Source of the DNA: Arthrobacter sp. NicSoilB8 | GTDB taxonomy: Bacteria; Actinomycetota; Actinomycetes; Actinomycetales; Micrococcaceae | Length of the DNA stretch: 64,000 nucleotides | Assembly (NCBI RefSeq): GCF_019977355.1 | Contig: NZ_AP024655.1 | Span: 2,046,001-2,110,000 of the forward strand | Direction of reading: 5' to 3' | In this document: positions 17,412-25,296 of the stretch, piece after piece | How positions within the stretch are numbered: position 1 is the first letter of the stretch | How the letters are laid out: every line of letters begins with the position of its first letter | Made by a program: the position numbers and the translations under genes | Notes under the pieces: model-generated | Told to the model about the DNA's origin: nothing | The model's database searches: none | What the model saw: the letters and a program-made list of their open reading frames with translations, nothing else

Positions 17412-18560
17412 ATGAGTTCACAAGACCTGATGCAACAAATGAGCAGTTCGGCCCAGGACGCCGGCAGCTGGCTGGAGATTGACGCCGCCGCTTTCGAGTC
17501 AAACGTCCGGAATCTCCTGTCCATGATCGATGGTCGGTCTCTCCTGTGTGCCGTGGTTAAGTCCCAGGCTTACGGACATGAAGCTGACCTCTTTCTCCCT
17601 TCCCTTGTTCGTCTCGGCGTCCCCTTCGTGGGAGTGGGAAGTAACGAAGAGGCGGCCATCGCACGCCGCTGCGGTTTTGAGGGCCGGATCCTGCGTGTCC
17701 GTGCCGCGGCGCCGCAGGAGATCAAGGCCGGCCTGCGTCACGACATCGAAGAGCTCGCTGCCGACCCGCAGAGCGCATGGGAGATGCACACGATCGCTGC
17801 CGAGGCCGGGAAAGTGGTGCGAATCCACCTCGATATCAACTCTTCCGGGATCGGCAGGCACAGCCTCGACGTCTCATCCGTACTTGGGCGGGCGTCCGCG
17901 GTAGCGATCGTGAGCCACCCGGGACTTCGACTGGCCGGGATCATGACGCACTTTCCCAAGGACGACAACAGTCACATCGAAACGGCTCTTGTGCGTTTTG
18001 AAAGCCAGGCGTTGGCGCTGCTCCAACTGACAGGAGTTCCCCGGGAGGAGGTGCCTATTCACTGCGCCAATTCGTACGCCGCGCTGAACATGCGCGGCTC
18101 GTGGCTGGACATGGTTCGTGCTGGGGCATTCCTCTACGGCGATTCAGAGCCTGCATCGGGGCAGTTCCGGCGGTGCGTGGCCTTCACAGCCCGAATCGCG
18201 TCTATTAACAGCTACGCAGCAGGAACGAAGGTCGGCTACGGGCTAGCCCACACCCTGGACCGCGACTCCAGGCTGGCGTCAGTGACAGCAGGGTACGGGG
18301 ACGGCTACCGGGGTGCGTTGGCCAGCCAGGGCGGCGTACTTGTCCGTGGCCGTCGCGCTGCCATTGTCGATGTTGGTTCGATGAATTCGATGGTTATCGA
18401 CGTCACCGATATAGCGAACGTCTCCCCGGGAGACGAAGTCGTGCTGTTCGGCCGGCAGGGAAGCGCCGAAATCGCTCCGGCAGAACTCGATGCAGCGAAT
18501 TTCAGCAATCCTCGCGGACCTCTACACTGTGTGGGCGCAAGGAAACCGCGTCCTCGTTAA
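17412..18560 (+). CDS. Alanine racemase-like PLP amino-acid racemase
   Basis: Fold-type III PLP enzyme of 382 residues that should interconvert D- and L-amino acids. The PLP lysine is K50 in CAVVKSQAYGHE (canonical AVVKADAYGHG). The second catalytic base is Tyr276 in KVGYGLAHT, and the C-terminal beta domain contains VDVGSMNSMVID, close to the family DMCMDQ region. The active-site strand departs from canonical Alr (SQAYGHE), which suggests a broader-specificity or specialised racemase. Lying after an amino-acid permease and before an IclR regulator, it may feed a D-amino acid such as D-homoserine into the catabolic genes (inference). Confidence 0.82.
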   Translation: MSSQDLMQQMSSSAQDAGSWLEIDAAAFESNVRNLLSMIDGRSLLCAVVKSQAYGHEADLFLPSLVRLGVPFVGVGSNEEAAIARRCGFEGRILRVRAAAPQEIKAGLRHDIEELAADPQSAWEMHTIAAEAGKVVRIHLDINSSGIGRHSLDVSSVLGRASAVAIVSHPGLRLAGIMTHFPKDDNSHIETALVRFESQALALLQLTGVPREEVPIHCANSYAALNMRGSWLDMVRAGAFLYGDSEPASGQFRRCVAFTARIASINSYAAGTKVGYGLAHTLDRDSRLASVTAGYGDGYRGALASQGGVLVRGRRAAIVDVGSMNSMVIDVTDIANVSPGDEVVLFGRQGSAEIAPAELDAANFSNPRGPLHCVGARKPRPR

Positions 18561-18613
18561 CAATGAGGACATGTGAGAATAGGCGTAGTTATCGGGCGGA
18601 AGGAGCACGGATC

Positions 18614-19414
18614 ATGGATTCTTCCTCGGAAGCGTCGTCCATGGCCCAAGGACTTCGAATAGTCCGGCTGGTCGCAGACCGGGAGAAGTGGGGCAGGCGG
18701 CTTCTCGGCGTTTCCCAGCTCGCATCCGAGCTGGATATGGAACAAAGCCGTGTCTCCCGGCTGACGCAGGAATTATGCGACCTGGGACTGCTGGAACGTG
18801 TCGAACGAGGACCTTTCCGAACCGGCCCACGTTTTTTCAGTCTGGCCGCAGCGCTGAATGCCGGATGGGTCCACGAATCAAGAGCTGAGCTTGAGGCTTT
18901 GGTGGCTTCGTTCGGCCTCAGGGCCAGAGTTTCCGTCCGCGAGGGCTACCGCGTCATTCTCCTGCGTGCCTCCAGTAACGACGCGGTACCCGGAAGCTTC
19001 GTGAAACCCGGCATGGTGACGCCCGTATGGTGTACCGGGTCCGGCCGGGCCCTGCTGTGGGACGACCAGCAGCCTGCCGTTCAAGCCCTCCTCCAGGACG
19101 TCAACTTCATCGGCGTAGGCGGCCCGGGAGCGGCCCATTCGCCACAAGAGGTCGCCGAACTGATGGACCGGGACCGGGCGCGGGGCTTCATCGTCGCGGA
19201 GGAAGAATTCGAGCATGGAGTCTACGAACTGGCCGTTCCCGTCCGCAGCGTTGAAGGATCCATTCTTGCTGCGCTGAGCGTCCTGGGCAGCCGGGCCGAG
19301 ATCACATCCAGCACCGATGACATTGCCGAGGCCCTCACGGCCGCAGCCGAACGGCTGGGGTCCTGCGAGGGCGGCAGCCGGGGCGACTCCGGCCGTAAGG
19401 GCCTTGCCAGCTAG
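18614..19414 (+). CDS. IclR-family transcriptional regulator (first of two)
   Basis: A 266-residue IclR-type regulator with a winged helix-turn-helix around residues 10-65 (LGVSQLASELDMEQSRVSRLTQELCDLGLL) and a C-terminal effector-binding domain with the late motif VYELAVPVRSVEGSILAALSV. The ATG at 18614 is preceded by AAGGAG at a normal distance. It follows the racemase gene by 53 bp on the same strand and is probably part of that unit. Its stop overlaps the stop of an opposing paralogue by 4 bp. The two paralogues share an unusual start, MxxxSxxxSMxxG, so they may be an old duplication. Confidence 0.85.
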   Translation: MDSSSEASSMAQGLRIVRLVADREKWGRRLLGVSQLASELDMEQSRVSRLTQELCDLGLLERVERGPFRTGPRFFSLAAALNAGWVHESRAELEALVASFGLRARVSVREGYRVILLRASSNDAVPGSFVKPGMVTPVWCTGSGRALLWDDQQPAVQALLQDVNFIGVGGPGAAHSPQEVAELMDRDRARGFIVAEEEFEHGVYELAVPVRSVEGSILAALSVLGSRAEITSSTDDIAEALTAAAERLGSCEGGSRGDSGRKGLAS

Positions 19415-20187
19415 AGCCCGTTCGGTGCCGACGTGTGGCCCAACGCCGATTCAAGCCACTTTCCCCAGGACAGGAGAGCCGTGGCGCAGACTTCCCGCCG
19501 CGGCCCCAGGCGGGTCTTGGTGCCTACAACCTGAAGCGCTGCGACCACGTCGCCCTTAAAGTCCCGAATCGGAACGGCCAGGGAATACAGTCCGGGCTCG
19601 GCTTCCTCATCGACAATGGAGTACCCCCGTGCCCGCGCCCCGCGCAGACGCGACAGGAAGTCCTCGACGTCGAGCGCGGTGTTGGGACCATGACGCACGA
19701 AGTCAACGCCGGAAAAAACGGTTCGGACCTCGGCATCCGACGCTTCCCACATCAGGGCCTGACCGGCGTCACTGCAGTAGGCCGGGTAGGGCCGGCCCAG
19801 CCAGGACCCGACCATGTTGCTGCTTGCCGGAACACGCTCGCCGATGGTGACAGTACTGTTTCCGCTCAGAATTCCAAGGAAGCATCCTTCATCAGTTTCA
19901 CCGGCCAAGCCTTCCAGTGCGGTCACGCCGTCGCTCTGCAGCCGCTGCTCTGTCAACAGCTGCGCGTCTGTCAGGAGTGACCAGTTCAGGGTGTAGGACC
20001 GATGTTCGCCGCGGGCCAAAAACCCCTCCTGCTCGGCGGTCCGGAGGCTGCGCGAAACCTGGCTGCGGTCTTTGCCCAGATCGGCGGCTATGTCAGCGAC
20101 CGTTCCGCCAGGAAGCCCTCCTGGCTTGCAGGAGCCCACCGCTAAGACAGCCATGATTCCCCGGCCCATGCTGGACGTCTTAGACAT
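19411..20187 (-). CDS. IclR-family transcriptional regulator (second of two)
   Basis: IclR-type regulator of 258 residues with a winged helix (TVADIAADLGKDRSQVSRSLRTAEQEGFL) and an effector domain ending LYSLAVPIRDFKGDVVAALQVVG. It is clearly paralogous to the convergent regulator. The start at 20187 (MSKTSSMGRG) was chosen by alignment with that paralogue; an ATG at 20214 is also in frame, and neither has a strong ribosome-binding site. It lies just downstream of the cyclase-family gene on the same strand and probably controls that operon (inference). Confidence 0.85.
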   Translation of the reverse strand: MSKTSSMGRGIMAVLAVGSCKPGGLPGGTVADIAADLGKDRSQVSRSLRTAEQEGFLARGEHRSYTLNWSLLTDAQLLTEQRLQSDGVTALEGLAGETDEGCFLGILSGNSTVTIGERVPASSNMVGSWLGRPYPAYCSDAGQALMWEASDAEVRTVFSGVDFVRHGPNTALDVEDFLSRLRGARARGYSIVDEEAEPGLYSLAVPIRDFKGDVVAALQVVGTKTRLGPRREVCATALLSWGKWLESALGHTSAPNGL

Positions 20188-20220
20188 GGAACCGATTCTA
20201 GTCACCTGGATCAACGTGTC

Positions 20221-20973
20221 TTAGTGGATGGCGAAGACCCGGGCTGGAAAACCGCTGCCGTGCAGGGGTTTCGGCCAGCTTGCAATGAGGATCGCGCCGG
20301 CTTCTGGAAGTCCGTTCAGGTTCGCCATCAGCTCGATCTGCCACCGGTTGCGCGCCAGAACATAGGTCTCCAAGCTGAAATCCTGGCGGGACGTAGCCAG
20401 CCCCGGGTCTGTGTCTGTCTGCTCGTGGCCGACGGCAGTTACCGACCGCTCCTCGATCAGGAAGGAGAGGACTTCCTGCGACCAGCCAGGCGTGTGGCTG
20501 ACCCCCTTATCGTCCCTGTTCGCCATGGCGTCGGAGTCGGGCCAACGATGGCTCCACCCTGTCCGCAACGCCACAAAGGACCCGGGGGCGATGGGGCCGT
20601 TGCGGCGCTCCCATGCCTGGACGTCCTCCATCGTGGGCGTGGCGTCCGTATTTGCGGTGACCCGCGCGGTGATGTCGAGGATGACCAGTGGAAGGACCAT
20701 ATCCTCCACAGGAATCTGGTCCAAGGTCCGTCCACCGCGGATGAAATGCGAGGGAGGGTCAACGTGCGTACCCCATTGGCCGATGATCGAATAGCGGTGA
20801 GCGGTGAAACCGTCGCCGTTCTCCAGATCGAACACCGCCTCCCTGATTTCGTCGGGGAATGCCGAGAAATGAGGCTGGCCGGGGTGGAAGGCGTGCGTCA
20901 GATCGGTGAACGACCTGCCCGCGAGCAACGCTTGCAGACCGTCCCAAAGTCCGGCAGTGGTGGCTTCAATCAT
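20221..20973 (-). CDS. Cyclase-family metal-dependent hydrolase (kynurenine formamidase-like)
   Basis: A 250-residue member of the cyclase family (PF04199) that includes kynurenine formamidase and isatin hydrolase. The metal-binding signature is QWGTHVDPPSHF, with the conserved His/Asp/His set, followed by DQIPVEDMVLPLVILDI. A later conserved segment is GSFVALRTGW. It should hydrolyse an amide or lactam-type bond. It overlaps the upstream 149-residue gene by 4 bp (ATGA) and is followed after 6 bp by the IclR gene, giving a compact three-gene operon. The substrate is unknown. Confidence 0.85.
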   Translation of the reverse strand: MIEATTAGLWDGLQALLAGRSFTDLTHAFHPGQPHFSAFPDEIREAVFDLENGDGFTAHRYSIIGQWGTHVDPPSHFIRGGRTLDQIPVEDMVLPLVILDITARVTANTDATPTMEDVQAWERRNGPIAPGSFVALRTGWSHRWPDSDAMANRDDKGVSHTPGWSQEVLSFLIEERSVTAVGHEQTDTDPGLATSRQDFSLETYVLARNRWQIELMANLNGLPEAGAILIASWPKPLHGSGFPARVFAIH

Positions 20974-21419
20974 GATGCGGCCTCGCTCTCAAAGACTGCC
21001 GGAAGGGTAGCGCTGGAGACGCTGACTGGGCCTGTCAGTTCGATGACCGGTACCTCCCAGGGATGGATATCCACGATGTGCTGCAAGAAGCGTTCCACGG
21101 CGGCGTCAGGGAGCGCCGCATCGAAATACGTCGTGAAGACAAAGGTAGGTGAAATTGTCCGCTGCCCCACCTGCCCCAACGTAGGGTTAGCGCCTTCACT
21201 GCAGGTGAACCCCTCGAAGCCCAGGCCGGATTCGAATACATGCCTGTAGTTGCCAAAATCCCCTAAGTCGGGGGATTCCGACGAAGCCTGGAGCAGGGCC
21301 GCGATGCCGGCCTCATCTTTGAATGCTTCTGCGTCGCCCCTGGCGAGCCGCGAGAAAGTTTCCGAAGCTATGGGCCAATGCACGCGCAGCTTGCGGACTG
21401 ATTTCATTGCAATTTTCAA
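20970..21419 (-). CDS. Small protein with a CutA/PII-like C-terminal half
   Basis: A 149-residue protein I cannot assign to a characterised family. The C-terminal part, FVFTTYFDAALPDAAVERFLQHIVDIHPWEVPVIEL, resembles the strand-helix-strand end of CutA/Nif3-type PII-like domains (HPxEVPVI). The first 60 residues are charged and helical. No signal peptide, membrane segment or obvious catalytic motif is seen. It is first in the operon with the cyclase-family hydrolase and overlaps it by 4 bp, so the two probably work together. Confidence 0.65.
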   Translation of the reverse strand: MKIAMKSVRKLRVHWPIASETFSRLARGDAEAFKDEAGIAALLQASSESPDLGDFGNYRHVFESGLGFEGFTCSEGANPTLGQVGQRTISPTFVFTTYFDAALPDAAVERFLQHIVDIHPWEVPVIELTGPVSVSSATLPAVFESEAAS

Positions 21420-21743
21420 GGGAAGCCTCTTCCTGGGCAGTTCTCAAAAGGTGTCTGAATGTCATGGTGGCATAGAGTGATGTTCATTACAAGCATGAAT
21501 AAATGCGTATTACGCACAATAGTGGAGGAGGGGTTTGTGTTCACTCGGCACATCCGCCAGACTTTCGGCGTGACTGGGCCGCGGAGCACCGGCTGCTGCA
21601 AGTGTCTGCTGACCGTCATCTGCAACCCCGGGCTGCACTGCGCTTTTTGGCACTGCACGTTGTGCTACTTTGCATTGCCGGGCCATAAGGGCCGCAACTG
21701 CCCGGCAGACAAGAACGAACCGAACCGCTTGGAGCCCTGAACG
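21420..21743. other. Divergent intergenic region upstream of the methyltransferase gene
   Basis: 324 bp between the CutA-like gene (leftward) and the homocysteine methyltransferase gene (rightward). It includes a locally AT-richer stretch around 21460-21535 that is the best place for promoters. I see no gene, RNA or palindrome that stands out. Confidence 0.4.
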
Positions 21744-22715
21744 ATGCCCAGTAACACCACGCTTTCCCGCATGCTCGACGCCGGAGCGAACCTGACCGTG
21801 GACGGTGCACTCGCCACCGAGCTTGAAGCGCTCGGCTGCGACCTGGAAGACCCTTTGTGGTCGGCTAAAGTCCTTCTGGAACAACCGCAACTGGTCAAGC
21901 GCGTACACCACGACTACTTCCGCGCCGGAGCCGCCGTCGCCATTACGGCGAGCTATCAAGCCACACCCCGGGGATTTGCGCGGCGCGGCATCGGCGAGCA
22001 AGAGGCCTTGGAGCGGGTGGCATTGAGTGTGCGCCTGGCCGACGAGGCGCGCCGCGAGTACCTGGCGGAAAACCCTGATGCGGGCCCCCTGCTGGTTGCA
22101 GGATCGGTCGGGCCCTACGGCGCGTACCTTGCCGATGGATCGGAATACCGGGGCGACTATGTCCTCAGCCGAAACGAGTTTTTGGAGTTCCACCGGCCTC
22201 GAATCGCAGCGCTGGTGGAGGCCGGAGCGGACTTTCTTGCCTGTGAGACGCTGCCTTCATTGCCGGAAGCCGAAGCCTTGTTAGCACTCATTAAAGAGTT
22301 CGACGTCGAAGCCTGGCTCTCCTTCACGCTACGGGACGGCGGCCACATCAGCGACGGTACGCCGCTGGCTCAGGCGGCAAAGCTTTTTGCGGCGGAGCCG
22401 CTCGTGGCGGCGATCGGCGTGAACTGCGTGCCGCTGGAGCTGGTCTCCCCATCGCTGGAAGCCCTGGGCAGAGCCACTGATACGCCCCTGATCGCATATC
22501 CGAATTCGGGCGAAAGCTATGACGCAGTCACCAAAACGTGGGGGCCGGCCGCGGCGAGCCCTTCGGGCCCCGATCTCAAACAGCCCGCAAGCCTTGCGGA
22601 GGGGACGCCAATCTGGCGTGAACTTGGTGCCCGGCTCGTTGGCGGGTGCTGTCGAACGACCCCCCAGGATATTGCCGCCGTGACGGCGCTGTCAGAAAAT
22701 CACAAATCTGGATAA
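21744..22715 (+). CDS. mmuM: Homocysteine S-methyltransferase
   Basis: A 323-residue zinc-dependent methyltransferase transferring a methyl group from S-methylmethionine (or SAM) to homocysteine. The three zinc-binding cysteines are visible: C228 in AIGVNCVP and C302/C303 in GGCCRTTPQDI. The N-terminal DGALATELEALG and the central ASYQATPRGF are typical of MmuM. GGAG lies 9 bases before the ATG. In E. coli mmuM pairs with the permease gene mmuP. Here an MmuP-like permease lies 4.4 kb away on the same strand, so the two may share a substrate, S-methylmethionine (inference). Confidence 0.9.
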   Translation: MPSNTTLSRMLDAGANLTVDGALATELEALGCDLEDPLWSAKVLLEQPQLVKRVHHDYFRAGAAVAITASYQATPRGFARRGIGEQEALERVALSVRLADEARREYLAENPDAGPLLVAGSVGPYGAYLADGSEYRGDYVLSRNEFLEFHRPRIAALVEAGADFLACETLPSLPEAEALLALIKEFDVEAWLSFTLRDGGHISDGTPLAQAAKLFAAEPLVAAIGVNCVPLELVSPSLEALGRATDTPLIAYPNSGESYDAVTKTWGPAAASPSGPDLKQPASLAEGTPIWRELGARLVGGCCRTTPQDIAAVTALSENHKSG

Positions 22716-22822
22716 CGACTGGTTGGTTCTGCTGGTGCAAGGAACTTGTGACGCGTCACGAACCTGGCCCATATGCAGTTAACCCATGTGGCGTTGGCCC
22801 CCTATTGAGTAACGATGCAACG

Positions 22823-22846
22823 GCATCTGTGCAGCAGCACAGATGC
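22823..22846 (+). terminator. Stem-loop downstream of mmuM
   Basis: Perfect 10-bp inverted repeat GCATCTGTGC/GCACAGATGC with an AGCA loop, 107 bp after the methyltransferase stop. It is followed by a weak T-containing run (TTCTCC), so it is probably a terminator of the unit. Confidence 0.5.
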
Positions 22847-22987
22847 TTCTCCACACGGGGCACCGAAACCGCCATCCCAACTGTGTATTAACCCGCCATT
22901 CTCAACCCACTGTCTGAGATGGGGCTGATGACTAGAATGCTCTGAAACGGCGAATTTGGGGGGTGTACATTGATGCTCCTATACACG

Positions 22988-24196
22988 TCAATGTTCTCTG
23001 AGCCAGGTTTCGTAGCGCTGGTGGAAGACATCATCCCGGCTGAGTCCGCGTTCCAGGCGGGACAGGGCGGTGGGCCAGACGTGGAGGGCGTCGGCGGCTT
23101 GCTGAAGGGTCAGGTGCTTAGCTGTGCGTGTTGTCCGGAGGGTTCCGGCGTCGGGTGCGGGGCGCGGGTGGCGGAGTTGGTCGTAGATTTCCCGGGCGAC
23201 GTAGCGTTTGAGGCAACGCATGATTTCTTTGGTGCTTTTGCCCTCCTGACGCCGTCTGGCTACGTAGGCCCTGGTTCTGCTGTCGTAGCGCATCCGCACA
23301 AGGACCACGTGGTGGATGGCTTTGTTGGCCTGCCGGTCGCCGGCGCGGCTGAGCCGGTGACGGGACGTCTTTCCCGATGATGCGGGGATCGGTGCGACGC
23401 CGACCAGGGCGGCGAACTTCGCCTCTGTGGTGATGCGTTCGGGGTTGTCGCCCGCGGTGACCAGCAGCTGACTGGCGACGTCGGTGCCGACGCCCTGAAG
23501 GTCGCGCAGCATCGGTGCGTGGAAGGCGAGGATGGCGTCGAGTTCGGCATCGATCTGTGCCAGCTCGTGGTGCAGGTGCCGGTAGCGGACGGCGAGCCGT
23601 TTCAGCACGGTCGCGGTGCTGGCCAGCGGCTCGGAGACCGGTCCGGCGGGCCGTGTCCTCTCCAGCGCGGCCATCAGGGCCGGGCTCGTCATGGCCCGGT
23701 ATTTGGCGCGGATGCTCTCCGGCGCGGTCACCAGGATCGCCCTGACCTGGGCCATCACGGCGACCCGGGCGCGCATGGCGGTGGCACGTTCCGCGCGCAG
23801 CACCCGCAACGATTCCACCGCTCCGTCGCGGGATTTCGGGGTGGTGGCGGCGCGGCCGGCGAGCACCGATTCGGCGGCCTGGTAGGCATCGAGCGGGTCG
23901 GATTTTCCCTGCAGCCGGCGCGCCTGCCGGTTCGGGCGCATCACCTCCACGACGTGAATGCCCTCGCGCACGAGCACGCGTGAGAGTTCGGCACCGTAGC
24001 TGCCGGTCCCTTCCACGCCCACGGCGAGGACGGGACCGAATCCGGTGATGAAGTCGATGATCCCCTGGTAGCCGGCACCCGCGGCCGGGAATTCCCTGTC
24101 GGCCATGTGCCGGCCGGTATCGGTGATGACGGCGACATGGTGGGTATCGGCGTGGGTGTCGATCCCGGCGATGACTTTCGTTTGTTCGTTTGCCAT
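22988..24196 (-). CDS. IS110-family transposase (DEDD/serine recombinase)
   Basis: A 402-residue IS110 transposase. The RuvC-like DEDD residues are visible as D13 (AGIDTHADTHH), E62 (VEGTGSYGAEL) and D100/D103 (KSDPLDAYQAAE). The C-terminal Tnp domain has LVGVAPIPASSGKTSRHRLSRAGDR, with the serine segment that makes the catalytic nucleophile. The last 45 residues form an extra helix-turn-helix-like tail (LQQAADALHVWPTALSRLERG) found only in some IS110 groups. The frame is intact and may be active. IS110 enzymes are guided by a bridge RNA made from their own noncoding end. Confidence 0.93.
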   Translation of the reverse strand: MANEQTKVIAGIDTHADTHHVAVITDTGRHMADREFPAAGAGYQGIIDFITGFGPVLAVGVEGTGSYGAELSRVLVREGIHVVEVMRPNRQARRLQGKSDPLDAYQAAESVLAGRAATTPKSRDGAVESLRVLRAERATAMRARVAVMAQVRAILVTAPESIRAKYRAMTSPALMAALERTRPAGPVSEPLASTATVLKRLAVRYRHLHHELAQIDAELDAILAFHAPMLRDLQGVGTDVASQLLVTAGDNPERITTEAKFAALVGVAPIPASSGKTSRHRLSRAGDRQANKAIHHVVLVRMRYDSRTRAYVARRRQEGKSTKEIMRCLKRYVAREIYDQLRHPRPAPDAGTLRTTRTAKHLTLQQAADALHVWPTALSRLERGLSRDDVFHQRYETWLREH

Positions 24197-24436
24197 GATG
24201 AAACTGCCCTGACCTTCCGTTGCGTGCGGTGGAACACGAAGGGCACGCCGGCCGGGTGGGCAGACAAGACAGTAATGGGACTCTTCGAACAGGCTCCTAT
24301 GAGGTCATGTCCACCTGGCCGCCGCGTCAACTGCAGGCTGTGGTGCGGCGGACAGATCAATGTCAAGACAAACCCTCACACGGGCGTCAGTCACACTTCG
24401 AGCCACGCCGCAACACAGGCCAATTCCATCATTACT
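24197..24436 (-). ncRNA. Candidate IS110 bridge RNA region
   Basis: The noncoding segment upstream of the transposase is about 240 nt, the position and size of the bridge RNA in IS621-type IS110 elements. It can form a stem with arms CCGCCGC (24319-24325) and GCGGCGG (24345-24351), with further pairing inside. Target- and donor-binding loops were not resolved by eye. The assignment rests on location and family knowledge. Confidence 0.35.
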
Positions 24437-24787
24437 GTTCACACTTTCAACTTCGGACTAGGTCGTACGGGGGCGGATCGGGCCGAATTCCGCATGTTTA
24501 TGCGCTTTCCCAGTGTTTGCAGGGCTGGAATGCAGTTCGAGTCCCACCTCGGGCACGTGTTTTCCCTCGTCAGAGGGGTTGTTGCTTTAACGTGTGTATA
24601 TTGACGCTGCTTGGGTCCCTCTGACTTCGGTCCGTGGCTGGTGCCAGGCCGCTGTGGTGGCCTCTTCGGTTGTGTGGGTGGCGGGATCAGGATCAGGGCT
24701 AGTGGGCCCTCCGCCTGCTGAGATGTGGGACCATTTACTTCTCCTTTCTGGCTTGTTCTGGTGGCGGTGGCTGGTCCTTTACTCATT
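24436..24787 (+). repeat. Dispersed tRNA-Leu-tail/palindrome repeat, copy B
   Basis: It begins with the right half-palindrome TGTTCACAC, then GCGGATCGGGCC and CCGCATG spacer boxes, CCCAGTGTTTGC, the tRNA-Leu 3' tail (24536-24556), and GTTTTCCCTCGTCAGAGGGG. A second module follows from CGTGTGTATATTGAC (24591) to about 24787, containing TTCGGTTGTGTGGGTGGCGGG and CCTCCGCCTGCTG. This second module recurs at 25319-25515 and, more diverged, after 63548. Its right end cuts into a HigB-type toxin gene. Confidence 0.75.
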
Positions 24788-24789
24788 CA

Positions 24790-24896
24790 TGCCGCGCAGT
24801 CCCATCCTGCTTGTCGCTGGGGATAAGGCGGGCAACTGGACCAAGTGGTACAAGACGAACATTCCGGTTGCCGATGACCTGTTGACGATCATCTGA
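24790..24896 (+). pseudogene. Truncated HigB-type toxin, C-terminal fragment
   Basis: The residues RSPILLVAGDKAGNWTKWY, then TNIPVADDL, are the C-terminal end of a HigB/RelE-superfamily toxin (DUF891/Gp49 group), ending just before a HigA-type antitoxin. The N-terminal two-thirds are replaced by the dispersed repeat, which joins in frame at about 24787 and supplies an unrelated hydrophobic stretch. The ribonuclease fold cannot be complete, so the toxin is inactivated. Confidence 0.75.
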
Positions 24897-24918
24897 GGAT
24901 TCTGAAAGGAGATGTGTA

Positions 24919-25224
24919 ATGGCGAAGTCCATTGAGGAACTGCTGGCACAGCGTCCGGTTGACCGGATTGCTGTGGACGCCAACAAGAAGCGCATGCTCG
25001 ATGAGGTCCGGGCCTACCGTCTTCGGGAGCTCCGCGAGGCTTCGGAGCTGACGCAGGTTGAGCTGGCCGGTCGTTTGCACGTCAGTCAGAACAGAGTGTC
25101 CCGCATCGAACACGGTGACATTGACCGTGCCCAGATCGACACCTTGCGAAAATACGTAGAGGCGCTCGGCGGGCGGCTTCGCGTCGAGGTCGAACTCGGC
25201 GACGAACGAATCCAGATCGCCTGA
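24919..25224 (+). CDS. HigA-type XRE antitoxin/regulator (toxin partner truncated)
   Basis: A 101-residue protein with a Cro/C1 helix-turn-helix at about 40-72 (LTQVELAGRLHVSQNRVSRIEHG) and the tail YVEALGGRLRVEVELGDERIQ typical of actinobacterial HigA partners. AAAGGAG precedes the ATG at a normal distance. It lies 22 bp after the remains of its toxin gene. With the toxin gone it may persist as a stand-alone repressor, or protect against a related toxin elsewhere (inference). The surrounding palindromes (GTGTACA type) are possible binding sites. Confidence 0.88.
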   Translation: MAKSIEELLAQRPVDRIAVDANKKRMLDEVRAYRLRELREASELTQVELAGRLHVSQNRVSRIEHGDIDRAQIDTLRKYVEALGGRLRVEVELGDERIQIA

Positions 25225-25296
25225 CGAAGCGGCTCGGAGCGATCCGCTAGGGCAGCCGTCTGCCCGGACAGCGGGGTCCAAAAGGTGGGAAAAAGG

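Larger units (their letters stand above)
22973..24437 (-). mobile_element. IS110-family insertion sequence
   Basis: Bounds are approximate. They are placed where the flanks resume the sequence of the dispersed repeat: GGGGGGTGTACATTG ends near 22972 and TGTTCACACTTTC begins near 24436. In other copies these two halves lie together as one palindrome. The element holds one transposase gene reading leftward, with about 240 bp of noncoding DNA on its 5' side. As usual for IS110 there are no terminal inverted repeats to mark the ends. Confidence 0.7.

Noticed and set aside
24591..24896. A real 100-residue membrane protein from 24594
   Set aside because: Its first 65 codons are repeat sequence also present at 25319 without a gene, and the last 35 are the HigB C-terminus. 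It is an accidental fusion.
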